This document shows, piece by piece, positions 30,317 through 38,504 of a stretch of 64,000 bases of DNA. The notes beneath the pieces were generated by a model. It was not told the DNA's origin and made no database searches. It worked only from the letters and a program-made list of their open reading frames with translations. The stretch is from Kitasatospora mediocidica KCTC 9733. GTDB lineage: Bacteria > Actinomycetota > Actinomycetes > Streptomycetales > Streptomycetaceae. The stretch lies in NCBI RefSeq assembly GCF_000744225.1, contig NZ_JQLN01000006.1, forward strand, positions 62,001 to 126,000, in the 5' to 3' direction. Each line of letters opens with the position of its first letter. The stretch's first letter is position 1. The position numbers and the translations under genes are program-made.

Positions 30317-33226
30317 GTGGAGATCAGGATTCTGGGGCCGCTGGAGGTCTGGCACCAGGAGCGGCGTGTGCGGCTGGCCGGACCGTACGAGGAGCGCATG
30401 CTCGCCTCGCTGGCCCTGAACGCCAACCGGACGGTCCCGCTGCCCCGGCTGGTCGAGGCCCTCTGGGACGGCCGTCCGCCCGAGACTGCCGTCCACCAGG
30501 TGCGCGGCATTGCGCACTCGCTCGGCCGCCGGCTGGCCGAGGCGGCCGCCCTGGGGCCTGCGCCCCGGATCCTCACCGTCGAGCCGGGCTACCGCCTGGT
30601 GGCCGACGAGCAGTTGATCGACGCGCTGGCCTTCACCGCGAGGGTCGAGGAGGCCTGCCAGGCGGTCGAGCGCGGCGACGCCGAGAGTGCGGCGCGGCTG
30701 CTGCGCTCGGCGCTGGCGCTGTGGCGCGGGCCGCTGCCGCCGGAGCCCGGGAGCCGGGTGCTGGCGTCCGGGACGGCGGCGCTGGAGGCCGAACGACTCG
30801 ACGTGCTGGAGCGCTGGCTCTCCCTCACCCGGGAGTTGGGGCGGGATCGCGAGGTGATCGCCGAGCTCCAGGCACAGGTCGTCGAGGATCCGCTGCACGA
30901 CCTGTTCGTTGAGAACCTGGCCCGCGCACTGCACCACGGCGGTCGGCGCGGCGACGCGCTGGACGTCTACCGGCGGTTCACCGACCGGCTCGCCGCCGAA
31001 CTGGGGATCGCCCCGAGCCGGCGGATGCAGGAGCTGCACGCCGTCCTGCTGGACCGGACGACAGCGCCCCGGCCCGATCCGGCGGCGTCGACCTCTTCGG
31101 CCACGTCGGCCACGTCGGCGGAGCCGTCCGCGCGGCAGGCCGTCCCAGGTCAACTCCCGCCCGACGTGGCGCGGTTCGCCGGACGCGCGGAACTGCTGCA
31201 GGAGCTGCTCGGCCGGGTGGTGAGCGGCGCGGCGGACCGCCGGCTCACCGTTTCGCTGATCACCGGGCGCGGCGGCGTCGGCAAGACCACACTCGCGGTG
31301 CACCTCGGTCACCTGCTCCGCGGTCTCTTCCCCGACGGACAGCTGTACGCGAACCTGGCGGGCGCGAGCGAGCACGCGGCCGAGCCGGGGGCGGTGCTGG
31401 CCGGATTCCTCCGGGCGCTGGGGGTGCCCGACGAATCGATCCCCGAGGACACCACCGAGCGCGCCACCCTGTTCCGCACGGCGGCGGCCGGGCGGCGGCT
31501 GCTCGTCCTGCTGGACAACGCGCGGGACGCCGCCCAGCTCGGGCCCCTGCTGCCGGGCGGACCGGGCTGTGCCGTGCTGATCACCGCCCGCAGCGCGCTC
31601 CACCTGCCCGAGGGCGAGTGCATCCCCTTGGAGGTGCTCGATCCGGCGGAGGCGCTGGAGCTGCTGGCGGGGCTGGCGGGCGCCGAACGGGTCGCCGCCG
31701 AGCCGCTGGCCGCCGCCCAACTCGTGCACGCCTGCGGGTTGTTGCCGCTCGCGGTGCGGGCCGCCGGGGCCCGTCTCGCGGTCCGTCCGGCCTGGACCGT
31801 CGCGCACCTGGCGCAACGACTGCAGGACGAGGAGCGCCGATTGGCGGAACTGGCGGCCGCCGACCCGGCGGTCGCCGCCGTCTTCGAGCTCAGCTACGGC
31901 CAGCTGGACGGCCAGTGGGCCCGGGCGTTCCGGCTGCTCGCGCTGCCCGACATGCCGGACGTCTCGCTGCCCGCGGCCGCCGCCCTGCTGGACCTCGACG
32001 AGGCTCGGGCCGAGAGCCTGTTGGAGGGCCTGGTCGACCTGAGCCTGCTGGACACCCGGGCGCCGGGCCGGTACGGCTACCACGACCTGTGGCGGCTGTT
32101 CGCCCGCGGCCGTGCCGAGCAGGAGGACCCGGCGCGTGAACGGACCGCCGCACTCTGCCGGTTGGTCGACTTCCTGTTGGCCTCGTTGAAGAACGCCAAC
32201 CGGCTCACCGACCCGGCCGCCGGTCTGCACCGGACGCTGGCCAGGACCCACGCGCAGGGCCTCGACTGGCCGGACGCCGGGGCGGCCCGGGTCTGGGTGG
32301 AGGTCGAGCGGGTGGGCCTGTTCAACGTGCTGCGGATGCTGGCGGCCCTCCCGGACGTGCCGCTGCGCCCCGCCGCCGACCTGTACTTTCTCGCGATCCG
32401 CTACAGCCCCGACGCCGACGTGCGCAGCCCCGCGCTGCCGGAGGCCGTCGGCCGCGCTCTGGCGCTGGCCGCCGACCGCGCCGGTGACGACTGGGCCCGG
32501 GGGCGGATCGGCTCCGCGCTCGGCAACGTCCTGCTGGACCGCTTCCAGTTCGAGGAGGCCGAGCACCTGCTGCGCGGCGCGCTCGAACTGAGCACGGCGC
32601 ACCGTGACCACTACACCACGGCGATCACCCGGACGGTGCTGGGCGTGCGGTTGAGCTGGGCGGGCCGGCACGAGGAGGCCGCCCGCTGCCACGAACTCGG
32701 GCTGGAGATCAACGCCGAGTACCTCCAGGACCCGGTGCTGGAGGTGGTGATGCTGGTCGGGCTGGCCCGCGGCTGCCTCCAGCAGCAGAAGTCGGCGCAG
32801 TCCCTGGAGTTCGCCACCCGGGCGCGGGACCTCGCCCTCCGGCTGCGGACCCCGCGCTGGCAGATGTGGGCGACCTACGTCCGTGGTGTGGCGTTCAATC
32901 AACTCGGGCGGTACGACGAGGCGCTGACGGAACATCGGCTGGCGCTGGAGCTCGCCCGCGAGCGCGGCTATGTGCGCTGGGAGGGTGCCAGCCTCGCGCG
33001 GCTCGCCGAGGACCACCTCGGCGCCGGGGCCGCGGCCCAGGCGGTGTCCTGCGCCGAGGCGGCCCGCAGTCGCTGCCGGGAGACCGGTGACAACCTCAGC
33101 CTGGCGGTCGCGACCCGGGCACTGGGGGAGGCGCTGGCCAGGCTCGGCGAGCCGGACCGGGCCGAGCTCTGTCGCACCGAGGCGCGGCAGCTCTTCACCC
33201 GGCTGGGCATGCCGGCCGAGCTGTGA
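30317..33226 (+). CDS. AfsR/SARP-type transcriptional regulator with NB-ARC and TPR domains
   Basis: A 969-residue three-part regulator. Residues 1-95 are an OmpR-type winged helix (MEIRILGPLEVWHQERRV, LPRLVEALWDGRPPETAVHQVRG). About 95-250 is the BTAD all-helical domain (DALAFTARVEEACQAVERG). About 290-560 is an NB-ARC ATPase with P-loop GRGGVGKT (about 317-324) and Walker B LLVLLDN. The C-terminal 350 residues are TPR-like helices. AfsR relatives activate secondary-metabolite or morphological genes by binding 11-bp-spaced heptamers near -35. GTG start after GGGGGGAG. No biosynthetic cluster lies next to it, so its targets are open; the GTGACA repeats upstream of the lipoprotein gene are candidates. 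Confidence 0.9.
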   Translation: MEIRILGPLEVWHQERRVRLAGPYEERMLASLALNANRTVPLPRLVEALWDGRPPETAVHQVRGIAHSLGRRLAEAAALGPAPRILTVEPGYRLVADEQLIDALAFTARVEEACQAVERGDAESAARLLRSALALWRGPLPPEPGSRVLASGTAALEAERLDVLERWLSLTRELGRDREVIAELQAQVVEDPLHDLFVENLARALHHGGRRGDALDVYRRFTDRLAAELGIAPSRRMQELHAVLLDRTTAPRPDPAASTSSATSATSAEPSARQAVPGQLPPDVARFAGRAELLQELLGRVVSGAADRRLTVSLITGRGGVGKTTLAVHLGHLLRGLFPDGQLYANLAGASEHAAEPGAVLAGFLRALGVPDESIPEDTTERATLFRTAAAGRRLLVLLDNARDAAQLGPLLPGGPGCAVLITARSALHLPEGECIPLEVLDPAEALELLAGLAGAERVAAEPLAAAQLVHACGLLPLAVRAAGARLAVRPAWTVAHLAQRLQDEERRLAELAAADPAVAAVFELSYGQLDGQWARAFRLLALPDMPDVSLPAAAALLDLDEARAESLLEGLVDLSLLDTRAPGRYGYHDLWRLFARGRAEQEDPARERTAALCRLVDFLLASLKNANRLTDPAAGLHRTLARTHAQGLDWPDAGAARVWVEVERVGLFNVLRMLAALPDVPLRPAADLYFLAIRYSPDADVRSPALPEAVGRALALAADRAGDDWARGRIGSALGNVLLDRFQFEEAEHLLRGALELSTAHRDHYTTAITRTVLGVRLSWAGRHEEAARCHELGLEINAEYLQDPVLEVVMLVGLARGCLQQQKSAQSLEFATRARDLALRLRTPRWQMWATYVRGVAFNQLGRYDEALTEHRLALELARERGYVRWEGASLARLAEDHLGAGAAAQAVSCAEAARSRCRETGDNLSLAVATRALGEALARLGEPDRAELCRTEARQLFTRLGMPAEL

Positions 33227-33275
33227 CCGCATCGTCGCCACGGCCTCGCTGGGACCGACGCGCGCTGTGGGGGCC

Positions 33276-33752
33276 TCAGGTCTCCTCCAGCAGCAGCTCC
33301 AGCACCGGGAGGGCCGCCTCCAGAGCCTGGCACTGCCGCGCGTCCAGCCGCTCCACCCGGTGCGAGAGCAGGGCGGAGCGCTCGCGCCGGATCTGCGCGA
33401 TGGCTTGGCGCCCGGGCTCGCTGAGCTCCAGAAGCTGGGAGCGCCCGTCCTGCGGGTCGGGGCTCTTGGCGATCAGTCCGGCGCTGCTGAGCGGTCCGAG
33501 GGTCCTGATCATCGAGGGCGCCGCCACCCGCTCGCGCGCGGCGAGTTCGCCCAGCCGCAGCGGGCCGTGCTGCTCGATCCGGGCCAGCGCGGAGAGCTGG
33601 GCGGAGGTCAGGTCCTGACCGCTGGAGGCCTGCGCCATCTGCCGGTTGAGCCTGGCGATCACCAGCCGGAGCCGGGCGATCGAGTCCGGGGCCAGCCCCC
33701 GGGTGCTGCTCGGCTCGGGCACGTCCGCGTCGGCCGGGTCGGTGTCGCTCAT
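33276..33752 (-). CDS. MarR-family transcriptional regulator
   Basis: The 158-residue winged-helix protein shows LTSAQLSALARIEQHGPLRLGELAA, the recognition helix VAAPSMIRTLGPLSSAGLI and the wing KSPDPQDGRSQLLELSEPG, all standard MarR. It lies 45 nt after the MFS transporter gene on the same strand, which suggests one transcript and feedback control of an exporter by its substrate. GAGGAGG lies 11 nt before the ATG. It converges on the AfsR-type gene. Confidence 0.88.
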   Translation of the reverse strand: MSDTDPADADVPEPSSTRGLAPDSIARLRLVIARLNRQMAQASSGQDLTSAQLSALARIEQHGPLRLGELAARERVAAPSMIRTLGPLSSAGLIAKSPDPQDGRSQLLELSEPGRQAIAQIRRERSALLSHRVERLDARQCQALEAALPVLELLLEET

Positions 33753-33797
33753 GGTGCGGTGGGCCTCCTCGGATCGGATGCGGCTCAGGTCCGCGTA

Positions 33798-35603
33798 TCA
33801 GGTCCGCGGTACCGGCCCCGTTCCGCGTTCCACCGTAGCGGCTCGGTCCGCGACCCCGGGGCGGTCGCGGACCAGCGAGGCGGCGGCGGCCACCACGGAC
33901 ATCGCGATCGCGAGCCAGAAGACCACCACCAGGCCGTCGTGGAACGGGCCGGAGATCAGCTGCGGAAAGAACTGACGTCCCGTCAGAGTGTGTGCGCTGG
34001 AGGGCGGAAGCTGCGAGAGGACGTGCGGGCCCAGCAGGTTCTGGATCGGGTTGTAGCCCAGGAAGGCGGCGAAGAGCGTGCCGACCGGGGGCAGCGCGGC
34101 GATCGCGTGCGCGTCGGCCGCCGGCACGCCCTGTGCGGTCAGACCGGAGCTGAGCGTGCCGGGCAGTGAGGAGGCGAGACCGGCGACCATCAGCGAGAAG
34201 AAGACGCCGATCGACAGCACCATCCCGGCGTTCTGGAAGGTGGCGCGCATCCCGGAGGCGGCGCCGCGCGCCTCGGCCGGCACGCTCGACATGATCAGCG
34301 AGGTGTTCGGTGCCGCGAACAGCCCGCCGCCCAGGCCGTTCAGGAAGACCAGGAAGGCGAAGGCGGGGTAGCCGAAGTCGGTCGGCAGCACGAGCAGTCC
34401 GCCGAACGAGACGGCCATCACCAGCAGCCCGCCGGAGGCGAACAGCCGGGCGCCGTACCGGTCCGAGAGATAGCCGGCGATCGGTCCGGCGGCCAGGAAG
34501 CCGACGGTCAGCGGCACCAGGTAGATGCCGGCCCAGAGCGGGGTGTCGGCGTAGTCGTAGCCGTGCAGCGGCAGCCAGATGCCCTGCAGCCAGATGATCA
34601 GCATGAACTGCAGCCCACCGCGCGCGATCGAGCCGAGCAGCGTGGCCGCGTTCCCTCCGGCGAAGATCGGGTCCCGGAAGAGCGCGAGCGGGAACATCGG
34701 TTCGGCGACCCTGGACTCGATCAGGCAGAAGGCGACCAGCACCACGATCCCGCCGAACAGGCCACCGAGCACCCACGGGTTCGTCCACCCCATGGTGTGG
34801 CCGCCGTACGGCTGGATCCCGTAGGTGATCGCGGCGAGCAGCGCGGTCAGTCCGAGCGCGAAGGTGACATTGCCCCACCAGTCGATCCGGGCCGGCCGGC
34901 GGCTGCCGGTGTCGTGCAGCGAGCGGTAGGCCCAGACCGTGCCGAGGATGCCGATCGGCACGTTCACCCAGAAGATGGACCGCCAGTTCCACTCGGCGAG
35001 CAGGCCGCCGAGGACCAGGCCGATGAACGATCCGGCGATGCCCGCCACGATGTTCACGCCGAGCGCCATGCCCCGGCGTTCGGCCGGGAAGACGTCGGTG
35101 ATGATCGCCGCCGAGTTCGCCATCAGCATCGACCCGCCGACGGCCTGGGCCACCCGCCAGCCGATCAACCAGAGCGCGCCGCCACCGCCGTGCAGCGGGT
35201 CCAGCGAGAGCGCCACCGAGGTGACGGTGAAGATCAGGAAGCCGGCGTTGTAGATCCGGACCCGGCCGTAGATGTCGCCGAGCCGCCCGAGGGTGACCAC
35301 CAGGACGGCGGTGACCAGCATGTAGCCCATCAGCATCCAGAGCAGGTAGCTGACGTTTCCCGGCTGCAGCGGGTCGAGGTCGATCCCGTTGAAGATGGCC
35401 GGCAGCGAGATCAGCACGATCGAACTGTTGATGGTCGCGATCAGGGTGCCGAGCGTGGTGTTGGAGAGCGCCACCCACGGGTAGCGCGGATGGTCGGGGC
35501 CGATCCAGCGCCGTTCCGCTCGCTGCGCCGGGTCTCGGTCGGACGGCTCTCGGTCGGAGGAGCCTGTTGGATAGCTCACATCAGCTAACGATAGTCCGAT
35601 CAT
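33798..35603 (-). CDS. MFS multidrug transporter, DHA2 (EmrB/QacA-like, 14 TM)
   Basis: A 601-residue drug:proton antiporter-like protein with about 14 transmembrane segments. Motif A is visible in LVVTLGRLGDIYGRVRIYN and motif C in the VNIVAGIAGSFIGLVLGGLLAE region. It probably exports a toxic compound and is co-transcribed with the MarR gene that follows. The start is uncertain. The ATG at 35603 brings in CTA and TTA codons (TTA is the bldA-dependent rare codon in streptomycetes); the GTG at 35579 avoids them but has no ribosome-binding site. A CCGAT-C-ATCGG palindrome overlaps the first start. Confidence 0.85.
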   Translation of the reverse strand: MIGLSLADVSYPTGSSDREPSDRDPAQRAERRWIGPDHPRYPWVALSNTTLGTLIATINSSIVLISLPAIFNGIDLDPLQPGNVSYLLWMLMGYMLVTAVLVVTLGRLGDIYGRVRIYNAGFLIFTVTSVALSLDPLHGGGGALWLIGWRVAQAVGGSMLMANSAAIITDVFPAERRGMALGVNIVAGIAGSFIGLVLGGLLAEWNWRSIFWVNVPIGILGTVWAYRSLHDTGSRRPARIDWWGNVTFALGLTALLAAITYGIQPYGGHTMGWTNPWVLGGLFGGIVVLVAFCLIESRVAEPMFPLALFRDPIFAGGNAATLLGSIARGGLQFMLIIWLQGIWLPLHGYDYADTPLWAGIYLVPLTVGFLAAGPIAGYLSDRYGARLFASGGLLVMAVSFGGLLVLPTDFGYPAFAFLVFLNGLGGGLFAAPNTSLIMSSVPAEARGAASGMRATFQNAGMVLSIGVFFSLMVAGLASSLPGTLSSGLTAQGVPAADAHAIAALPPVGTLFAAFLGYNPIQNLLGPHVLSQLPPSSAHTLTGRQFFPQLISGPFHDGLVVVFWLAIAMSVVAAAASLVRDRPGVADRAATVERGTGPVPRT

Positions 35604-35607
35604 CGGT
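35580..35607 (-). promoter_or_regulatory. Palindromic site at the MFS-MarR operon start
   Basis: CCGAT-C-ATCGG and the A/T-rich TATCGTTAGCTGAT (reverse strand) overlap the proposed first codons. If translation starts at the GTG at 35579, this block would be the promoter and operator for the operon's own MarR protein. Confidence 0.35.
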
Positions 35608-35672
35608 TCACCGGCATGGGATTGGCGGGAACCGCCGGGTGGGGCCTGCGGTGAGACAGCTTTTGGCGTCCA

Positions 35673-35702
35673 TTGACACGGGCGGCCCGCCGCGATCAGG
35701 AT
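35673..35702 (+). promoter_or_regulatory. Promoter of the cysteine leader peptide
   Basis: TTGACA (35673-35678), 18-nt spacer and CAGGAT (35697-35702), followed by 6 nt and the ATG at 35709. The -35 is a perfect consensus and the transcript would start on the ATG. Confidence 0.65.
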
Positions 35703-35708
35703 GAGCGC

Positions 35709-35783
35709 ATGCTTACGACGCACCCCGCCGTGGTGTGCCGCTTCGTGGACCTCCGGCGCACCAGCAGCTGTCTCTGTCGCTGA
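35709..35783 (+). CDS. Leader peptide with C-terminal Cys codons (putative cysteine attenuator)
   Basis: A 24-codon ORF, MLTTHPAVVCRFVDLRRTSS then CLCR. The VDLxRxSSxLCR ending is the hallmark of the small actinobacterial 'putative leader peptide' group found upstream of sulfur-assimilation and cysteine-linked operons. In mycobacteria, leaderless polycysteine ORFs of this kind are known cysteine-responsive attenuators: slow Cys codons change downstream RNA folding. Here the ORF has a consensus promoter that makes it leaderless, and it precedes the flavin reductase-MBL operon by about 310 nt. Sensing of cysteine is inferred from this resemblance. Confidence 0.75.
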   Translation: MLTTHPAVVCRFVDLRRTSSCLCR

Positions 35784-36095
35784 CCCAGCGCCCTCCCGGC
35801 CGTCGCATGCGCGGGGCAGCGGAGTAGCGGTGTACCGGTCCCCGGCCGCCTGAGCGCCTGACGCTCCGAGCGCCGTCCACCGCAGCCCGCGTCTCCTGTC
35901 TCCCGTCTCCCGTCGACGAGCCCGGCCACCCGCTCCGCGGGGCCGATCCCCACCGCCCGGCGCCTCCCCAGCACGCCGCCGGTCGGTCGCCCACCTGTAC
36001 GGCCCGCGCGCGTCCGGCATCCGGAGCGCCCGTGCGACAGGGGGCCGTTGTCCCCATCTTCCCCTCCCCGCCAGCCTGTTGGAAGGAAGCCGTCC

Positions 36096-36614
36096 GTGAC
36101 GACCCTGCAGGACCTCTCCCATGCCCGCCCCCTCCCGCCCGCCGCCGTCCCGCCGTCGGCCGAGCTGCTGCGCCGCACGCTGCGCCGGCACGCCGCCGGC
36201 GTCACCGTCGTCACGGTGCCCGGCCCGGCGGGCTTCACGGCGACCTCGTTCACCTCGGTCAGCCTCCAGCCGGCCCTGGTCTCCTTCTATCTCTCCGCCA
36301 CCGCCTCGGCCGCTCCCGCCGTCCGCGCCGCCGAACTGTTCGCGGTGCACCTGCTGGACCGCCGCCAGGAGCAGCTGGCGGGCCGTTTCGCGCGCAGCGG
36401 CATCGACCGCTTCGAGGGCACCGACTGGACGCCGGACGAGCACGGCGTGCCCCTCCTGCACGGCGCGGCGGCCTGGCTGACCGCCCGTCCGGTGCTCTTC
36501 CAGGAGATCGGGGACCACCTGCTGGTGGTCGGCGAGGTGGCAGCCGCCGGCGCGGGGGAGGGCGGCGCGCCCCTGGTGTACCACGACGGCGCGTTCGGCG
36601 GCTTCGCCTGCTAG
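36096..36614 (+). CDS. Flavin reductase-like (FMN-binding split barrel) protein
   Basis: The 172-residue protein fits the flavin-reductase-like family. It starts with ELLRRTLRRHAAGVTVVTVPG, then GFTATSFTSVSLQPALVSFYLS (the FMN-phosphate-binding TATS/S segment), FAVHLLDRRQEQLAGRFA and PLVYHDGAFGGF at the end. Such enzymes supply reduced FMN to two-component monooxygenases, including those that desulfonate organosulfur compounds. The GTG at 36096 follows GGAAGGAAG. The cysteine leader peptide upstream points to a sulfur-metabolism role. The MBL-fold gene follows after 95 nt. Confidence 0.82.
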   Translation: MTTLQDLSHARPLPPAAVPPSAELLRRTLRRHAAGVTVVTVPGPAGFTATSFTSVSLQPALVSFYLSATASAAPAVRAAELFAVHLLDRRQEQLAGRFARSGIDRFEGTDWTPDEHGVPLLHGAAAWLTARPVLFQEIGDHLLVVGEVAAAGAGEGGAPLVYHDGAFGGFAC

Positions 36615-36709
36615 GGTCCCCGCGCGGACCTGCCCCGGACTCGCCGCGGCCCGCCGGACGACAGCCGCGCCGCCCCGCCGCCCCGGGGGCCGCGCGCACG
36701 GGAGATGCC

Positions 36710-37594
36710 ATGAGTGGACGTACACAGCCGGTCGACCTCGCCGCCACGGCGGTGCCGCTCGGCGTCGACTGGATCCACGGCTCGCCGTCGGCCAAGCACA
36801 ACACCGACCCCGACATCCAGGTCCATGCCTACGACGAGCACACCTTCGTCCTGCGGCAGAACATGGCGGTCGACTACGAGGCGCCGTTCCTCTACCTGCT
36901 CTTCGGCGCGGACCGGGCGCTGCTGCTGGACACCGGCGCGACCGAGTCCGCCGCGTTCTTCCCGCTGCGCCGGGTCGTCGACGAGCTGATCGCGGCCCGG
37001 CTGCACGCCGATCCCGTTGCCGCGCAGCGCGGTTGTCCGCTGCTGGTGCTCCACACCCACGCGCACGGCGACCATGTCGCGGGCGACGCGCAGTTCGCCG
37101 ACCGGCCGGACACCACCGTGGTGGGCGCCGATCTGCCCACGGCCTGGGCCTACTTCGGGTTCGACGAGGACGCGGACCGGATCGCCGAGGTCGACCTCGG
37201 CGGCCGGGTGGTCGACTGCCTGGCCACCCCGGGCCACCATGCGGCGGCCGTCACCTTCTACGACCGTTCCACCGGGCTCCTGTTCACCGGCGACACGGTC
37301 TACCCGGGCCGCCTGTACGTGGAGGACTGGGCCGCCTTCCGGCGTACGGTCGACCGCCTGCTCGCCTTCGCGGCCACCCACCCGGTCGCCCATGTGCTGG
37401 GCTGCCACATCGAGATGACCCGCGAGCCGGGGGTGGACTATCCGGTGCGCACCAGCTACCAGCCGCAGGAGCCCGCGCTGGAGATGACGGTCGGCCAACT
37501 GCACGACCTGCGCCGGGCGATCGAGGAGGTCGGTGACCGGCCCGGACGCCACGCGTTCGCCGACTTCGTCATCTGCAAGCAGGACGCCGACTGA
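36710..37594 (+). CDS. MBL-fold metallohydrolase
   Basis: A 294-residue metallo-beta-lactamase-fold enzyme. The metal motif is VLHTHAHGDHVAGD (HxHxDH), with further ligands in LATPGHHAAAVTFYD, LLFTGDTVYPGRLYVED and VLGCHIEMTREPG. The pattern is close to glyoxalase II and persulfide dioxygenase types rather than true beta-lactamases. Given a cysteine-sensing leader at the head of the operon, a role in handling a sulfur or thioester compound is plausible, but the substrate is unknown. GGGAG precedes the ATG. Its stop codon is copied by an 18-bp tandem duplication. Confidence 0.82.
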   Translation: MSGRTQPVDLAATAVPLGVDWIHGSPSAKHNTDPDIQVHAYDEHTFVLRQNMAVDYEAPFLYLLFGADRALLLDTGATESAAFFPLRRVVDELIAARLHADPVAAQRGCPLLVLHTHAHGDHVAGDAQFADRPDTTVVGADLPTAWAYFGFDEDADRIAEVDLGGRVVDCLATPGHHAAAVTFYDRSTGLLFTGDTVYPGRLYVEDWAAFRRTVDRLLAFAATHPVAHVLGCHIEMTREPGVDYPVRTSYQPQEPALEMTVGQLHDLRRAIEEVGDRPGRHAFADFVICKQDAD

Positions 37595-37624
37595 AACGGC
37601 CGGCACCGCTGAAACGGCCGGCAC
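37591..37624 (+). repeat. 18-bp tandem duplication spanning a stop codon
   Basis: CTGAAACGGCCGGCAC occurs at 37591-37606 and 37609-37624. The MBL gene stop (37592-37594) is repeated in the same frame at 37610-37612. Confidence 0.9.
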
Positions 37625-37630
37625 GGCCGG

Positions 37631-37668
37631 GCGGGTGGACGGGCGGTCCTTCCCGCCCGTCCACCCGC
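37631..37668. terminator. Bidirectional hairpin terminator
   Basis: Perfect 16-bp stem (37631-37646 with 37653-37668), loop TCCTTC, between the convergent MBL and small exported-protein genes. Confidence 0.85.
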
Positions 37669-37672
37669 AGGC

Positions 37673-37855
37673 TCACGCGCCCGTGGTGTTCCAACTGCCC
37701 ACCGACTTCGGCGGCGGGTTGAACGCGCTCGTCTGCTGCGCCGGCGCCGCGCTCGCACAGGCGGCGGCGACGACCAGTGCCGCGCCGAGGCCCACGGCGG
37801 CGACCGCTGCCCGCACGCGCGATATCGGGGTGCCGGCCCGCTGGGTCTGCGTCAT
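37673..37855 (-). CDS. Small exported (lipo)protein, unknown function
   Basis: Not recognised. This 60-residue product has a positively charged N-terminus, a hydrophobic core (AAVAAVGLGAALVVAAAC) and a short polar tail (SAAPAQQTSAFNPPPKSVGSWNTTGA). Cys33 after VVAAA could be lipidated, although cleavage at ASA by signal peptidase I is also possible. The mature part would be under 30 residues. ATG 37855 follows AAGGGAG. It is divergent from the secreted protein at 38038 and ends against a shared terminator. Confidence 0.6.
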   Translation of the reverse strand: MTQTQRAGTPISRVRAAVAAVGLGAALVVAAACASAAPAQQTSAFNPPPKSVGSWNTTGA

Positions 37856-38037
37856 GAACGTGACTCCCTTGATTCCTCGTTGGTGTGCGTCGTTCCGCAC
37901 GGTTTCAGCTTACGATCATGAGAATTACCGGTCCGCCCCGCCGGGCGACGACTCGCCACCGGACGGGTGAGGATGCCGGACGCGCCGCCCGGCGCACGGT
38001 AGTTGTATCCCGCGTACAGCGTCTATCGGAGGTAGTC

Positions 38038-38463
38038 ATGCGGGGTCGTCTTGCAGTTGCCGGGGTCATCGGTGCCCTGGCCGTCTCGGTCGCCGGACCG
38101 GCGTTCGGCGCGACGGGCGGCGGCAACGCCGTCACCGTCGCCCCCACCGGGGTGATCGCCGCCGACGGGACGGTCACCCTGTCCGGCACGTACCACTGTT
38201 CACCGTCCATGGCGCACGGCACCGTCATCGACACGTCGCTCACGACCGGCTCGGTCACGAGCAACATCGGCAACGGCGTGCCGACCGTCTGCGACGGCCT
38301 CGAACACAACTGGGCCGCCAGCGGCCGGCCCTACCAGGCGGCGGTGCCCGGCCCGGCCCAGGTCCGGGCCTCGATGGTGCATCTGAGCCCTGGTTCCTCG
38401 ATCATCCCGAACATCTCCTTCCTGGCGGACCAGCCCCAGATGGTCACCCTCGCCAACGGCTGA
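38038..38463 (+). CDS. Secreted DUF6299-like protein
   Basis: The 141-residue protein begins with a clear signal peptide (MRGRLAVAGVIGALAVSVAG, cleavage near AFGA). The mature domain of about 115 residues is beta-rich (VTLSGTYHCSPSMAHGTVID, two Cys likely disulfide-bonded). The wording resembles the DUF6299 family of small secreted actinobacterial proteins; the match is from memory and is moderate. GGAGG lies just before the ATG. Function unknown; a terminator follows. Confidence 0.65.
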   Translation: MRGRLAVAGVIGALAVSVAGPAFGATGGGNAVTVAPTGVIAADGTVTLSGTYHCSPSMAHGTVIDTSLTTGSVTSNIGNGVPTVCDGLEHNWAASGRPYQAAVPGPAQVRASMVHLSPGSSIIPNISFLADQPQMVTLANG

Positions 38464-38467
38464 CCCC

Positions 38468-38501
38468 CGGGCGGCTCCCCGGCTGTGCGGGGAGCCGCCC
38501 G
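38468..38501. terminator. Bidirectional hairpin terminator
   Basis: Perfect 13-bp stem (38468-38480 with 38489-38501), 8-nt loop, between the convergent secreted-protein and S53 protease genes. Confidence 0.75.
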
Positions 38502-38504
38502 CCG

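Larger units (their letters stand above)
35604..36095 (+). other. Intergenic region with leader peptide and attenuator leader
   Basis: About 490 bp. It holds the leaderless promoter, the 24-residue leader peptide, and then about 310 nt of GC-rich leader ahead of the flavin reductase gene. Several possible stems occur after the peptide stop (for example GGCCG repeats between 35800 and 36000), but no single terminator stands out by eye. Confidence 0.5.

Noticed and set aside
29237..33241. A 1334-codon open frame on the reverse strand, opposite the lipoprotein and AfsR-type genes
   Set aside because: It is the antisense mirror of two well-recognised genes, lacks any family pattern and is rich in Gly/Arg/Gln typical of shadow frames in high-GC DNA.
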